From positions 137,957,228-138,021,227 of the forward strand of contig CM061235.1 of the NCBI GenBank assembly GCA_030848705.1: a stretch of DNA of 64,000 nt, given 5' to 3'. Below the pieces are notes generated by a model. It was not told the origin of the DNA and searched no databases. It worked only from the letters and a program-made list of their open reading frames with translations. Every line of letters begins with the position of its first letter. Positions within the stretch are counted from its first letter, which is position 1. This document shows, one piece after another, positions 9,302 to 21,704 of this stretch. Made by a program: the position numbers and the translations under genes. This DNA is from Heracleum sosnowskyi (Eukaryota; Streptophyta; Magnoliopsida; Apiales; Apiaceae).

Positions 9302-12300
9302 ATGGGCAGAGAAGGACCGTGTTTTCACTGTGGGATAAAGGGTAAGTGTTCTATAACTCGTATAGCTTAGTGTGTTCCTTTGAGTTAATTATCTTTTATA
9401 GCAGTTCTTCGTTTTTAATTAAAACTCGTTTCACCATCGCTATTTGATGTATTATCCATTGAAGGTTTTTTCAATTAAAGTAATGGTAGGCTCATAATGT
9501 TTATCATATCCCGTCCAATGAGTTATTCTTAGATCTTTGTAGCTAGCCAAAAATCGGCTTCATAAAAGTTTTAGGTACAATAATTAAAATCTCTACATGA
9601 ATTTTATCTTGCAACTTTTACGTTGTGTTTCAGAGTTTTTTTTGGTGTAGCAGAGAAGATAAGAGAAAAAAAGGTGAAAGAAGAGAAACAAAAAAAAAAA
9701 TTCTCTCGTGTGTTCCCAAGTTTTTGGGGAAAGAAGAGAAAATTTTGAAAAAAAGGATAAGGAGGGAATTATTTGAAAAGTTGTATTAGAGCTTCTCTTC
9801 AAATCATCCGATATTTGGGAAGAAAGTTAGTAGAATTTTCTTTCCGATATCTTCTCTCCTCTTCCAAAACAATTCGGGAGCCCAATTTGGGATGAAATTT
9901 TGGAATCTTCTTTTCTCTTCTCTCAGTAATCTAACTCGGAAGCACAGTGTTAATGTGTATAATGCTTTTGACGAGAAAGATCTCTAATAAGTGTAGAAGT
10001 CGTATTTGGAGCTAAAACTTAAATGACCATATTTTATCATTAGAATTAGAATCATACAAATAAGAATGTATGGAAATACCCTTGAGAGCATGATCCACCA
10101 AGTTAGTAAATTTAAACCATTAGTATTACGCCATCCATATAAGAATTAATAAGACATATCACTTTAGGCATTTATAGTTTTTTGTGAACATTACCATGAT
10201 GATGAACTATGTTACTCAAATGGTTGTTGGTGATGGTAAATTACTCGTTTATTGGGTGGAAAAATGGTTATAAATTGCAATATCAATTTGATGCAGGACA
10301 AGGTAATGTACTAAACACTTTAAATGAGTCATATTAAAAATATTCATGTAACTTTTGAGAACTTGTTTATTTGTTAATATTAAAAAGGGAAAATAAATTA
10401 TTTCATCCTTAAACTATATGCTGTTTTTGGTTTAGGTCCCTGAACTATAAAAAAAATTAATACGATACCTGAACTTTTAAAATTTCTGATTGACATCCTT
10501 CCGTTTATATTTGACTAACGTCTGTTAGTCTTTGCTGATGTGTAAAATGAAAATTTAAAAAACTTCAGAAGTTTCTTCTACCTTTTGATTTTTATTGGAC
10601 TTAGAAATCAGTTTCTTCTTCTCTACAATTTCATTAAACTCTTCATCTTTGTCGCTCTTATTCCCACTATAATCTGCATCACTATCATCCTCCTCACTCT
10701 CGATCCAGTCACTATCATTCCCATCACTCTCACTCCCTTCTTTATCATCCTCAACTTCAGAAGCATGATCAATATAGATAATGCAATTACCAGTTTCTAA
10801 AGCACAAATTACCATATCATTAATACTATCTAAATTCCACATTAATTGACAAGAATTAAGTGATTCACCACCATTGTGCCAATACAATTTACAATCTTTA
10901 TAACCAAACTTTTTTTCGACCATTTCTCTACAACCATCGAGACATAATGTATCTAAACTCACGTTGTAGATGAAATCAACTTTACCTCCTTTATAATATC
11001 GATTGCAATCCTTCAAAATGAACTCCCCACCATGATGAATTCGGGGATTCACATCCCCAAGCACCATCTACATACATACATGAAATCAATTGACGGTCGA
11101 ATAAATAAGATGCATATATAAATCAAATAGTATGTATGTATATACCTCTTACAATGGTCGAATCCGACTTCAGATGATGCAAATTGATTGACTATTGAAA
11201 ACCCCCAAATTCTCCCCTTTTAGAACCCTAATTCTCTTCTAACAGTTGTGTTGACATATGTATGAATAAAATGAGGTTTTAACTTAAAAAGGAGAAACAT
11301 GTGAGAAGTCCGTGCCTTTCTTTTCCAAGTAATTATATACTTATATTTCTGTTTTTTAAATTTTTATTTTACACATCAGCAAAGACTAACAGATGTTAGT
11401 CAAATATAAACGGAAGGATGTCAATCAGAAATTTTAAAAGTTCAGGTATCGTATTAATTTTTTTTATAGTTGAGGGACCTAAACAAAAAACAACATATAA
11501 TTTAAGAACGAAATAATTTATTTTCCCTATTAAAAAAGTACAATGTTTGATAATATGTAAATAAAGTGCAATATTGTAATCCTGCTATCCACCCAGTTTC
11601 CATATTAATAATAATATTACAAGGACCTTGGACTTATAATTTTATTCGCATGGATGATAATTGTATGTATTAATATTTTTAAAGTGATATAGCATCTTTG
11701 CACATGTAATGTGTTTTGGGTTACCATTTTTCTCAAATCTCAAGGTGTTACGCGTGGGTTTTGCAAGGATCATATATTATACTCTAATACTCTCCCTCAT
11801 TCGAAAATCCATTTTTATTTTCAAATAGTAGATCACGAGCGTTTATATTCAGGGTAATAATATATCTTCGTGTCCATAATAAATCATAATGATATTGTGA
11901 GTGATAGGAAATTGAATTTGAGATTTACCAACCGATACCATATTATGTTATCAATTCTCCTAATTATATTTTAATATAATGTATTTTTGGTATCTTTTTG
12001 AAACAGACACGATACTGTGGAGACCAGGACCCACAGAGAATGAAAATCTATGTAATGCATGTGGGTCTAGATGGCGGACTAAAGGAACTCTTGCCAATTA
12101 CGTTCCTAAGCATGGACTAAGTCAAAACAAAGAAAATTCACATTTCGAGGACAAGCAAGCCATACCTGTCGAAGAAGAAGATATGGATAGTGAGATCGAA
12201 AATCCTGTTGGTAAGAAATTTCTTATGCTACCTTTTGCACTTATTTTGATATATTAGGAATTTAAAATAGAATGATTAAATTTCATAAATTATTATTTTA

Positions 12301-15300
12301 GAAACAATAGGATAATTTGAAGACCATACGTATCTATGCTCTATTCAAACTTCTATTAATACTATCATATTCTTGTGAAAAGTGAGATTTAGTATAAATT
12401 TGTGATTGTGTGAGATTATAATAATTATTTTTATTAAATTTCGTTTGTATTACGAAAATTGTTTGTAGTTATGTAATATATGTGGTTTAATTTTAATTTT
12501 ATAAATAAGATTATTTTTATTTTTAATTTGTTTTTTGTTTTTCTAGAAGGTGTTAATAGATGTTTTTAGGAAGACGTTAATCATGATCGAATCAACCAAT
12601 TAGAGGCTACTTTTATTATAATAGTATAGTTTAGATATACTTATATTCAAACTTTTATTAATACTATCATATTCTAATTATGATTACCATAAATATAAAT
12701 GAAAGTGTTACATATACTTATATTCAAACTTCTATTAATACTATCATATTCTAATAATCATTATCTGTAATGTATTATTTGTAAGTCAAAAGTCTCTTTT
12801 AATACTATTATATTTTAATTACGATTTTCTATGATGTATATATGTGAAAAGTGAGATTTAATATAGATATGTGATTGTGTGAGAATATTAATTCTTTTAT
12901 TAAATTTCGTTCTTATTACGGAAAAAGATTGTAGTTATGTAACATATGCGTTTTAATTTTATTTTATTTTAAAATAAGATTACTTTTATTTTATATTTAT
13001 TTTTTTGTTTTTATGGAAGGTGCTAACACATGTTTTAGGAAGACCTTAACCATGACCAAACCAACCAAATAAAGACTAGTGACTAGTTTGCTTATAATAT
13101 TAGACTAGCTTATAGCCCGTGCGATGCACGGTTACTTAAATTTTATTTATAATTATTTTGTTTATAATTATATTTTAATTACCCATGGAACATACGATTG
13201 TTTTTTTAATATTTATAATTATATTTATTTATGAATATTTTAATATTTAAAAGGTATTAGTTTACATGATTAAATTATTGTTAAAAAAGATTTAGCCAAA
13301 AAATAATATAGTTAAAAATTTGATATTTATTATATTTTACACACTCAATTTAATATTTGTTTATATTGAGTTATAAAAGTTAGATTTGACCAATTTTACG
13401 GTCCACATGAAATTCACAAAATAATCTTTAATTTAGTTGTGGTTTAATAGTTCTTTTTCAATTAAAAACTATTCTAAAACTAAAAAGAGAATAAAGTGAT
13501 GAAATTTAATATTGAGAATTATATTCGATTTAGGAAATCTACTTATATGTAGTTTAGATTATTAGAATACCATTTATTAACCAAATACAGTTTTTAATGT
13601 TAAATCTAACGGGTTTCACCTATCTTTTTAAGATTAAACGATTTTTATTATTTTGATATTAAATGGGTTTCCTTATTTAATTACAACTATTTTTATGTTT
13701 TAACGTTTTGGAAAATCTAATCCTAATATATAATCTTTTAACTTATATCGATAATAACTTCTTTTTATATGATATAATCTTGATCGTCTATTTTTAAAAT
13801 TATTGGATCTAACGGTTGAGAATGTTTTGGCGGTATTTAGGACCAAACTACCAGGATAACATCATTAATTTTTTTAATATTTATATTTTTTTTAATATAT
13901 TTTTTTAAATATTTATTGCTAAAATATAATATACTCTTTTTTGTAATTTGTTAATGATGCGGGAACTTTGAACTTTTGAGAAAATAAATTATCAATTAAA
14001 ATATAATTTTTTTTGTAATAGTTCTTCTTTTAAAGTAGTACACCGTGACGATCAAAATTCTGTATAAAATTCATTTTTTTATAGTATATCCCGTAAATAT
14101 CTATGTTATTATATTAAAGACTAAATAATGAAAGTTTTCTTATAAGTCTTGTCGCTTGATCACTCAATCCATAATCGTTGGATCTTTGAAATTAAGATGT
14201 TGAGAAAGGTTAGATATAACACTAAAATTATCACGTAGAATGATGTAAGGTTTGAATCTACCAACAACATATTAAAATTTACAGGTTTTTTTGAAAAATA
14301 AGAATTTTTTCATTTTTTTTCTTGGAGACGTGGGTTATTTGATAATATTTTTTAGATTTTTCAAAAAAGTACTATACTAATTGATTAACAAACATTTAAG
14401 GTTTCGAATTTAATAATTTACAATGTATATAGGTTAAAAAAGTTAGGCCTATTCTGTAGCTGAGTCTAAAATTTCAAAATACGGTATTTTTAGATATGAA
14501 TATAGTTCTACTAACAATGAAATTAGGTCTCTATGAGTTCTTATAAAACAAAATCACCATTTGCGTATAATTTATTATTTAATAATAAATAATATTTAAT
14601 TAGTTATGATATAAAATTTAATAAAATATGATAAAAAATATGCACAAATTTATAAAATTTTATCCTCGTATTATTATATTCTTTGTTGATTTGAATTTTT
14701 CTTAGATTGATTTGAATTTTTGAACATAGATTTCTAAATTTAAAATAGTTAGAAAAAAGTAATTAAATTGGCATTAAAATAATGATGACGTAATAATTAT
14801 TATTAGAATTTAAATACCCACTTTACTAATTTGGGCTTTATCTTGTGTTTTAAAAATTAGATTTTAACGATTTTACACCCCACACGAAGATAACTAAATT
14901 ATCTTTACTTAAAAGATGGTTTAACAATTTTTATCTAACTGGAATTTTCATGAAAGAGAAAAGAAAGTCACAAATTTTTTACATGGAGAATTCTATTCAG
15001 TATAGAAAACTTATTTATATTTGGTATATTTGGTTTAAATTATCAAAATACACTTTTTAGAATTTAAATATAATACTATTATTAATAAAATACACTTTTT
15101 TAGTATTTGATCTAACGATTTTCATTTATCTAGTTAAGATCTAATGGTTATTATTAGTTTGGTTGTCCAAGATATCAAAATTTTGGATAATATCCCTATT
15201 ATGTTTATTATATGGGTTCAGCAGAGACTTACAAAAAGGTGGAGACGTGGAGACCAATTTTACGCCCTTAGATTAACCTGAATTCAATTGTCATCATTTT

Positions 15301-18300
15301 TTTTTATTATACTTCATAAAATTAAACATAACAAAATTATATTATTATACACAATTACTTGTTCTTTTTAACCATCCACGTTCTTAAAACCTACAGCATC
15401 CGATATTTTATTTAGAAAATTGGGAGGATTTGGGAGAATCTATATCACTAAACATCGTACTACAAATATTATAAACAAAAAGTTTTGCATATAAAAAATA
15501 TGTTTTACAAATAAAAAAAACCAATGCTTACTGCATAACAATGAAAAAAATGTGTAAAAAAAATTAAATTATGCAAAAATAAAGAATAAAATAGTAAAAT
15601 AATAATGTTTTGCAACTAAAGTAATGCACTAAATTAAAATAATAATATATTGCACTAAACAATTATGAATACAATAATTGAAAGTAAAAAGTTTTGCAAA
15701 CAAAATAACATAGAATATTAAAATTGTGCAAATTTTTTGAATAAAAAAAATGGATGACGTGAGAATGAATGTAATGCATATTGTAGTTAACGTTGTTGGT
15801 AACGTATAAGTTACACAAAATAATATGTACCATAGAAACTAATGGTGTAAGATGTGGTCTTCAGGGTCTACATTTAGGTCTCCATAAAACTTTTCTATAA
15901 AAATTTAATATAATAAGAATATCAAGTATATACTGATATAAGTATATTACTAACTACTTTTACTTTTAATGTTCCCGTTTTATTTACAGTGTTTATAAAA
16001 TTTTAAAATACATTATTACTTAAAAATTATTAAACAGAATAAAAATTATGTTATGATTATATAAAATTTTATTCTCATATTATTATATTCTTTATCGATT
16101 TGAATTTATTTTTAATTAATTTTAATACTTTATTGAAAGAAACATAAAATTTCTATATTTAAAACAATTAGTGAAAAAATAAATAAATTGGTGCTACAAA
16201 AATTAAAATTTTTTTTTATTAAAATTTAGATACTCACTTTACTATTTAGGTAATTAGGCTTGAGTTTTATAAATTGAATTTTGACGATTTTATAACTCAT
16301 GCGAAACTAACGAAATTATCTTTAATTTAATGATGATTTAATAATTATTATCTAACTTGAACAGTTGACCTACCCATAAACCTAAAAGAAAAGATGGTTA
16401 AGAATTTTTACATAAAGAATTCAATTCAATATAGAAAACCAATTTATAATTGGTTTAAATTATCAAAACACACTTCTTAGTATTTAAATATAATTCTACC
16501 TTTAATCAAATACATATTTTAATATAAGTATTATATTCAAAATTATTGTTTATGAATCAATTTTTTAATAATATTTTGATATTATCCTTTTTTTTGTTAT
16601 ATGTAAAATAAAATAATTATAATTTGGATTAATCAAATTGTTATGTTCCTTCAGAAAAAAAAAGCGTTCGTAAGTCTCACGTGTATCATTGTTAGTATGA
16701 TATACATGAGCATTATATTGATAATTTTTAATATTGTAATCAATATGAATTGTTATCTTGATATTTGGTTTAACAATTATTATCTAATTGGAACTATACA
16801 TAAATTCAAAAATTCAACAGAAAAGATATTTAAGAATTTTTACATAGAAAACTTTTAAATTATCAAAATACACTTTTTAGTATTTAAATATAATTCTATT
16901 ATTAATCAGATACACGTTTTAATATTAGATCTAACAATTCTCATCGATCTATTTAAGATATAACTGTAATTATTAATTTGGTCGTATAGTGATCGTACAC
17001 GGACCAGGTCGATTTTAATTTTTTCTTAAATTGATTTTAATATTTTATTGAAATAAAAATAGAATTTATAAATTTAAAAGAATTAGGGAAAAAATTAAAT
17101 TGGTGCTACAATAAAAAAAATATTTATTAAAATTTAGATAATCACTTTACTGTTTGGGCTATATCTTGAGTTTTAGAAAACAGATTTTAACGATTTTATA
17201 GCCCATGCGAAGCTAACAAAATTATCTTTAATTTAATGATGGTTTAATAATTTTTATCTAACTGGAACTATCCATAAATTAAAGAGAAAAGATAATTACG
17301 AATTTTTACATAAAGATTTCTATTAAATATAGAAAACCCATTTATAATTGATTTAAATTATCAAAATACACCTTTTAGTATTTAAATACTATCCTATTAT
17401 TAATCAAATACAATTTTTAATATTTTATATATAGCGGTCCTCATCTATTGGAATATTTATAGTTTTATAATCCAACGGATCATATACTTTGTTTTGGATA
17501 CTTATTATATATAAGGAGTTAATTATAGTATAGATTAAATTTCATATATAGTACGGAAAGAGCTTGTAGTTATGTAATATATGTGGTCTAATTTTATTTT
17601 TTTAATTAAAATTACTTTTATTTTTGTTTTTAATTTATTTTTTGTTTTTTTGGAAGGTGTTAACAGATTTTGTAAGAACACCATGACCAAACGTGAGATT
17701 TAGTATAGATTTGTGATTTCTGTGAGATTATTATTACTTTTATTAAATTTTGTTTGTATTACATGAAAGAGTTTGTAATTATGTAATACATGTGGTTTAA
17801 TTTTAATTTTTTAAATAAGATTTATTTTTTATTTTTTGTTATTTGTTTTGAAATTTGTGTGGTCTTCAGCAATACTTAGTTATCCTGTTCTCTCTGTTAT
17901 ATTTTTCTTTAAATAAAGCTATATAAATAATATTTTGCTTTGTCAAATTCTCTTTTGACAATTAATCTAACAAGTTATGTCCATTCTCAAGATTCAGATA
18001 AGTTCTGCATAATCAAAAGTGTTTTGAGTGCCGATAATGATTGAGACCAGTGATATACATACACATACCCATATTAAAATACATATCACGTGGTTATCAT
18101 CCTCAAAATATCAAATTTCAATCATTGATCGCATAATATGACCCCAACATATGAAAATAGTAAGGTTGAAAATGATTCTACCGGAATCTGAATGTGCTTT
18201 GCTGGTTTCACGATGAACTGATTTTATCAGGTAGTTCAAGGAGTAAATATTATAAAATACGATGCTAGCCACAAGTAACCACGAAATATTGGCTGTCAAG

Positions 18301-20514
18301 TATTTGCTGAGCCATGTCATCCTGTCTGAGTAGCAGCATCCTGGCTATTTCACTCCCGCACTTGATCTAGATATCTATTTCAGTAATGTTTTTTTTTTAA
18401 AACTAGTCAAACACCCACACCGACCTTGTCAAAGACAAGGTTGGAATCCACGAGATCCACTAAAGGAAGCGTTAAAGAGAGCGTGAGAGACACCGCTACA
18501 TCGAGAGGGGTTAGTTATTCGATAATGCTATACCCAATGACACATGGTGTACTTATTTATGAGATTCATATGTATGAACATATATATGAACGAGAGATCC
18601 ATCTCATTTATGAAAAAATAGCCAATAACACCGTGAAAACTCATCATTTGTGAATGGTTTTGGGAAACCAAACATTTTGTTTATACTGTATCACAAATCC
18701 CTCTAAGTTCTAAACTGCACATGCATTTATAAAATAATAGACGTGCACATGCATCTCTTAACAAGAAGGATACACACATATCCTGTGTAATTGTGTTACT
18801 CAAAGTAGTCTAATTTAGATTTATCTTCGACGAGCAATGATAATATGCCCTAAAGGTTTACTACCATATACCTCTCGGTTCCAATGTTTTAAAGTTGTAC
18901 CTTTTAACCTCTCAGGTACTGAAATCATACATTTCGACCCTTATACCGGCTCAGAATAAAAAATCGGAATAACTCGGATGAGAAAACAGTCTTTAAAACA
19001 TGGATTTAAGTTTGGTTGGAGAAAAGTTATTGGTTTGGATAACTGTCATATTTAAAACAGTCTTTAAAACATAGATTTAAACTTATTTTGCCCATCCGAG
19101 TTATACCAATATTTTATTCTGAACCGGTATAAAGGTTGAAAGGTATGCTTTCAGTATCTCAGGGACTAAAATGTACAACTTTAAAACATAGAGGCCGAGA
19201 GGCCGATGAGTATATGACAGTAAATCTTTAGCACTAAAAGGTCATTAAACCTATTAATATAGATCATTTTCTATAGAATAAGCTTTAAGAAACGCTGTAG
19301 TCGGTTCTCATAAAACTGATACTAGTTGGATTATATTAAAGTCATTTGTCATCAAATTTCTTTCGGATCCATCTAACATGTAGCAAATTATTACATTAAC
19401 CATGGCAAGTTGATATGATTAGTTTAAATTAATGTTGATTATGAGAATAACTGCAAGAAGAACAGAAAGCCTTTCAAGAATGAAAGAGAGGTGAGTGAAA
19501 TGTAGCAAATCCCACGTGATCATCCAAATTTAATCAATTCTGAAACTCCCACCATAGATAGCTTTTACATGTACCAAACACCTGCATGCAATGTGACAAG
19601 TTTAGCTTAGATAATACATGAAACTACTCATGATTTATATATATATTTACTACACCCGTAGCTAACTCTGTTCTCCAAAAGCCCCATGTCTGCAACTGCA
19701 TCCTTCAATGGTTCTTTACCATAACTCCTAAGACGGATGATTAATAAGAGGCGAGCATGAGCCTCACACAGAGTTATTACTCTCTTAAAAACTCTATCGG
19801 TGTGTTTGGATTGGGGGTTGGGGGAGTTGGTTGTGGAAAAGCTGAAATTTTAAGAATGTCTGCCAAGTTTTTTGAAAAGAAGTTTGCTTTTACGAGGGTT
19901 AGAGAGAATAAGATAATTATATTACATTCTGATGTGAATATTTGACCCAAGTTTTATATCAATTGAGTGGTACTTATTTAAGATTTCGATATATTTAAAC
20001 ATTTAATAAGGACAGGAGGCTTCCTACCCAAATCAACTGCGCCTCACCAACTACCAATGGATGCTTGATCCAATGAGATGTAAATCAAATAGAAATTTTG
20101 CAACTAACATATCTTCCAGGGAAAAGTCTGCTTAAAATTTCAATTGTGCCTCCCATTTGCACTAAAATGTGCAAATTATCACCGCATATATACATATATG
20201 TTGCATCCGCCAATATCTTATAACAGTATATTTACAGATTTTTTTTCCTTGCAGCCGAAGCTGATGTCGAGGTCGAGGTCGAGGTATTGCCATTGAGCCT
20301 CAGAGTTCCAAGAAAAAAGAGATCGGTGCTCCCACAGTACTGTCTCACACACATCGGAAGACTTCACGGGCAACTCCTGCAGATCCAACATGAACAAGAA
20401 TCTGCACCAAACATATCAGCTGCTGGTGAAGAAGGAAATGATCTGCTCATTGATAACAGCAGCTGGATGACATCTTCCAATGAGACTGCTCTTGGAGCTA
20501 TGCTGCTTAAATAG
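9302..20514 (+). CDS. GATA26/27-type zinc-finger transcription factor (3 exons)
   Basis: Exons are 9302-9341, 12007-12210 and 20255-20514. The introns are GT-AG (donors gtaagt and gtaaga, acceptors aaacag and ttgcag), both phase 1, and the joined frame encodes 167 residues. The zinc finger is C-X2-C-X18-C-X2-C with cysteines at about 7, 10, 29 and 32, split by intron 1; it includes LWRPGP and CNACGSRWRTKGTLANY, the signature of the plant GATA26/27 class, with TILWR in place of the usual TPLWR. Exon 3 has VPRKKRS, LLQIQHEQE, EEGNDLLI and ALGAMLLK, which resemble the segment after the finger in GATA26/27 (VPsRKR..., L..IL.EQ, EEdLL, G.VLi). Arabidopsis members are about 470-510 residues with a further C-terminal domain, absent here. 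It probably acts in the nucleus as a DNA-binding regulator. Extra exons in intron 2 cannot be excluded. Confidence 0.85.
10387..11527 (-). mobile_element. Non-autonomous MULE (Mutator-like) with long TIRs
   Basis: The 1141-bp element has ~176-bp terminal inverted repeats (10387-10562 and 11351-11527), both starting GGGAAAATAAATTATTTC on their outer strands and about 92% alike by eye. It is flanked by a perfect 9-bp duplication, tattaaaaa (10378-10386 and 11528-11536), as expected of Mutator transposition. It sits inside intron 1 of the GATA gene. It has no MURA transposase core and carries only the PB1-like ORF, so it would need a transposase supplied in trans. Confidence 0.93.
10555..11067 (-). 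CDS. MULE-borne protein with PB1-like N-terminal domain
   Basis: The 170-residue product starts MVLGDVNPRIHHGGEF and continues with YYKGGKVDFIYNV, FGYKDCKLYWHNGGE and CIIYIDHASEVED. This matches the PB1-like domain at the N-terminus of many plant MURA-type MULE transposases (HHGG.F.....YvGG.vd, then LGY....yw). After about residue 105 it becomes a strongly acidic Ser/Asp/Glu tail ending in a Lys-rich segment. The zinc-binding and DDE parts of MURA are missing. The stop lies inside the left TIR. A splice-like tgtag precedes the ATG, so an upstream exon is possible. The domain is recognised; a function for the isolated protein is unknown. Confidence 0.7.
   Translation of the reverse strand: MVLGDVNPRIHHGGEFILKDCNRYYKGGKVDFIYNVSLDTLCLDGCREMVEKKFGYKDCKLYWHNGGESLNSCQLMWNLDSINDMVICALETGNCIIYIDHASEVEDDKEGSESDGNDSDWIESEEDDSDADYSGNKSDKDEEFNEIVEKKKLISKSNKNQKVEETSEVF
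12341..13075. repeat. Intronic tandem repeats, diverged
   Basis: In intron 2 a ~470-bp module (gtgagatttartatarat, tagttatgtaatatatgtgg, then ggaaggtgttaacagatg) occurs at about 12382-12575 and 12846-13060, and again at 17530-17690 and 17694-17850, to the right of the Helitron. Within the left block the string attcaaacttctattaatac repeats at about 12345, 12648 and 12723. The Helitron therefore landed inside a pre-existing tandem array. Noncoding. Confidence 0.7.
13105..17534 (-). mobile_element. Complete non-autonomous Helitron (4.4 kb)
   Basis: Read on the minus strand, the element starts TCTATACTATAATTAAC at 17534 (classic Helitron 5' end) and ends CTAG at 13108-13105. The 3' end is preceded by a GC-rich hairpin, CCGTGCatcGCACGG, at about 13117-13131. 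The flanks are A at the 5' side and T at the 3' side, the A|T target site with no duplication. No RepHel ORF is present. The interior is a patchwork of at least four diverged copies of one module (near 13381, 14860, 16275 and 17185, each with a gattttay...gaa..taac...aaattatcttta core), with an unrelated-looking insert at about 15220-15890. It lies in intron 2 of the GATA gene. Confidence 0.8.
17851..18834. other. Intron 2 sequence, nothing recognised
   Basis: Intronic DNA with no domain, RNA gene or transposon end that I can identify. A 75-codon frame at 18426 has no recognisable features. Confidence 0.5.
18835..19246. mobile_element. Fold-back (long inverted repeat) MITE-like element
   Basis: The left arm (about 18840-18990) and right arm (about 19080-19240) are inverted copies: ctctcggttccaatgttttaaagttgtac pairs with the right arm's rc ctctcggcctctatg then ttttaaagttgtac; ccttataccggctcagaata and ggataactcgg-like strings also pair. 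The arms are about 150 bp at roughly 80% identity with a ~90-bp centre containing an internal duplication of cagtctttaaaacat. There is no ORF. The family is uncertain (MULE-type fold-back is likeliest), and the exact ends and target duplication are not resolved. Confidence 0.65.
19247..20254. other. Remainder of GATA intron 2
   Basis: No gene seen. A patch near 19795 (ggtgtgtttggattggggg) resembles MITE or hAT-type termini, but no partner end was found. The intron ends with a polypyrimidine tract and ttgcag at 20254. Confidence 0.5.
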
Positions 20515-21161
20515 CAATCTCTTATGCAGTACTTTTATATATTTTAATGACTTGGAGCTTAAACAAATGTTTTTTTAGTTTTGTAGCAAAATTGCTACTA
20601 ATTTCTTTTCAAGATTATATCAATCATTAATAATGCGGATGCTGATTGATGCATCTAAACTTGGTTTAAAAATATTTTTATGTTGCGACTTGTGACAGGC
20701 TATTGCCATATGCATGCTGTCAAATAAAGACCTGTTTTGTTATTTTGGTTTATAGATATATGTATTTTTATTGATTTTGTGTTGTGTACAACATCTATTA
20801 TATTATTAATAGCCGAGAATTGAACCTACGTCTTCATTTTAATTTGTACATTGTCATACCACTATGCCACAAACTCATATATGTGTTGTTTACCAAACAC
20901 ATTGTGTGTCGCGTGGACCTAGAAAGCAAATAAGATTTATATAGATTGAGAGATAAATGATATATGTTGACAATAAAATTTATTATAATTATTATTTGAG
21001 ATATGAAAATTATGTTTATTAAATAATTAGATTAATTTTATATTTGTGTTCAAATTACGAAATAATAAATTAGATTATGAATATGGTTTAAATAATCGTT
21101 GTATTAGTTAGTATAATTGTGTTAACAGAATATGATATTATTAAAAACCGTCATGCAATTC
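20515..21161. other. 3' flank of the GATA gene
   Basis: T- and A-rich 3' untranslated and downstream sequence. Apart from the tRNA-like block at 20803, nothing else is recognised before the Tat element. Confidence 0.5.
20803..20878 (-). repeat. tRNA-derived SINE head (candidate)
   Basis: On the minus strand the sequence has an A-box-like tggcatagtgg followed about 36 bp later by a B-box-like ggttcaattctc, the internal pol III promoter order of tRNA-related SINEs. Cloverleaf pairing is not convincing, so it is not a functional tRNA gene. The tail and target duplication are not resolved. Confidence 0.4.
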
Positions 21162-21166
21162 CTATC

Positions 21167-21671
21167 TGATATGGTCAGAAAAGTAATTATAGAAATATAA
21201 TTGACTAGACAAACAAAAGGCCGATATTTAAGGCCCGACACCCTAATTATTCATTAATTTCGTAATTAATGAATAGGGAAAATATACAGCTCATTAAAAG
21301 AGTCAGAATTATGGTAAATTGGTCAAAGAAGGATCCAGAATCCCAATTAAAGGCAATTAATGAGTCATAGCTTTTATTAGCAAGGAAAAGACTTATCCTG
21401 CAAGCAATACAATGTTTATCCAATATCAAAAAGGAGACTTATTCGCTAAGACTCCTAAACATACCATAAATACTAGGCTCCAGACGCCTATATAAGGTCC
21501 CTGATCCTACAATCAGAACTACGTCTTTGGCTTGATTCTCAATAACTATTTGAGATACGTAGGCATCTTGTGAGGACCGATTTAGTCCGGAAACACGAGT
21601 GCAGCCATTAAAGCTCGAAAGCTCATTAATCCTAGCATTAAATTCACAAGTACGTTTTTTAATCCATAACA
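21167..21671 (+). repeat. 5' LTR of Tat copy B
   Basis: 505 bp, TGATATGG...CCATAACA. It differs from the 3' LTR at six positions without indels. Confidence 0.97.
21489..21497 (+). promoter_or_regulatory. TATA box of the Tat 5' LTR
   Basis: tatataagg occurs once in the LTR about 180 bp before its end, in the expected U3 position; transcription would start near 21520. The same motif is at 31430 in the 3' LTR and, in rc, in copy A. Confidence 0.7.
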
Positions 21672-21673
21672 TT

Positions 21674-21690
21674 TGGCGCCGTCTGTGGGA
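21674..21690 (+). other. Primer-binding site of Tat copy B
   Basis: tggcgccgtctgtggga starts 2 bp after the LTR. TGGCGCCGT is complementary to the 3' end of plant tRNA-Asp (…ACGGCGCCA), after which the match weakens; which tRNA is used is inference. The same sequence adjoins the LTR of copy A. Confidence 0.7.
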
Positions 21691-21704
21691 AGACAACATC
21701 AACC

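Noticed and set aside
18426..18653. Candidate extra GATA exon
   Set aside because: No similarity to GATA26/27 segments and no convincing splice borders.
20803..20878. Functional tRNA gene
   Set aside because: A and B boxes are present but the cloverleaf stems do not pair.
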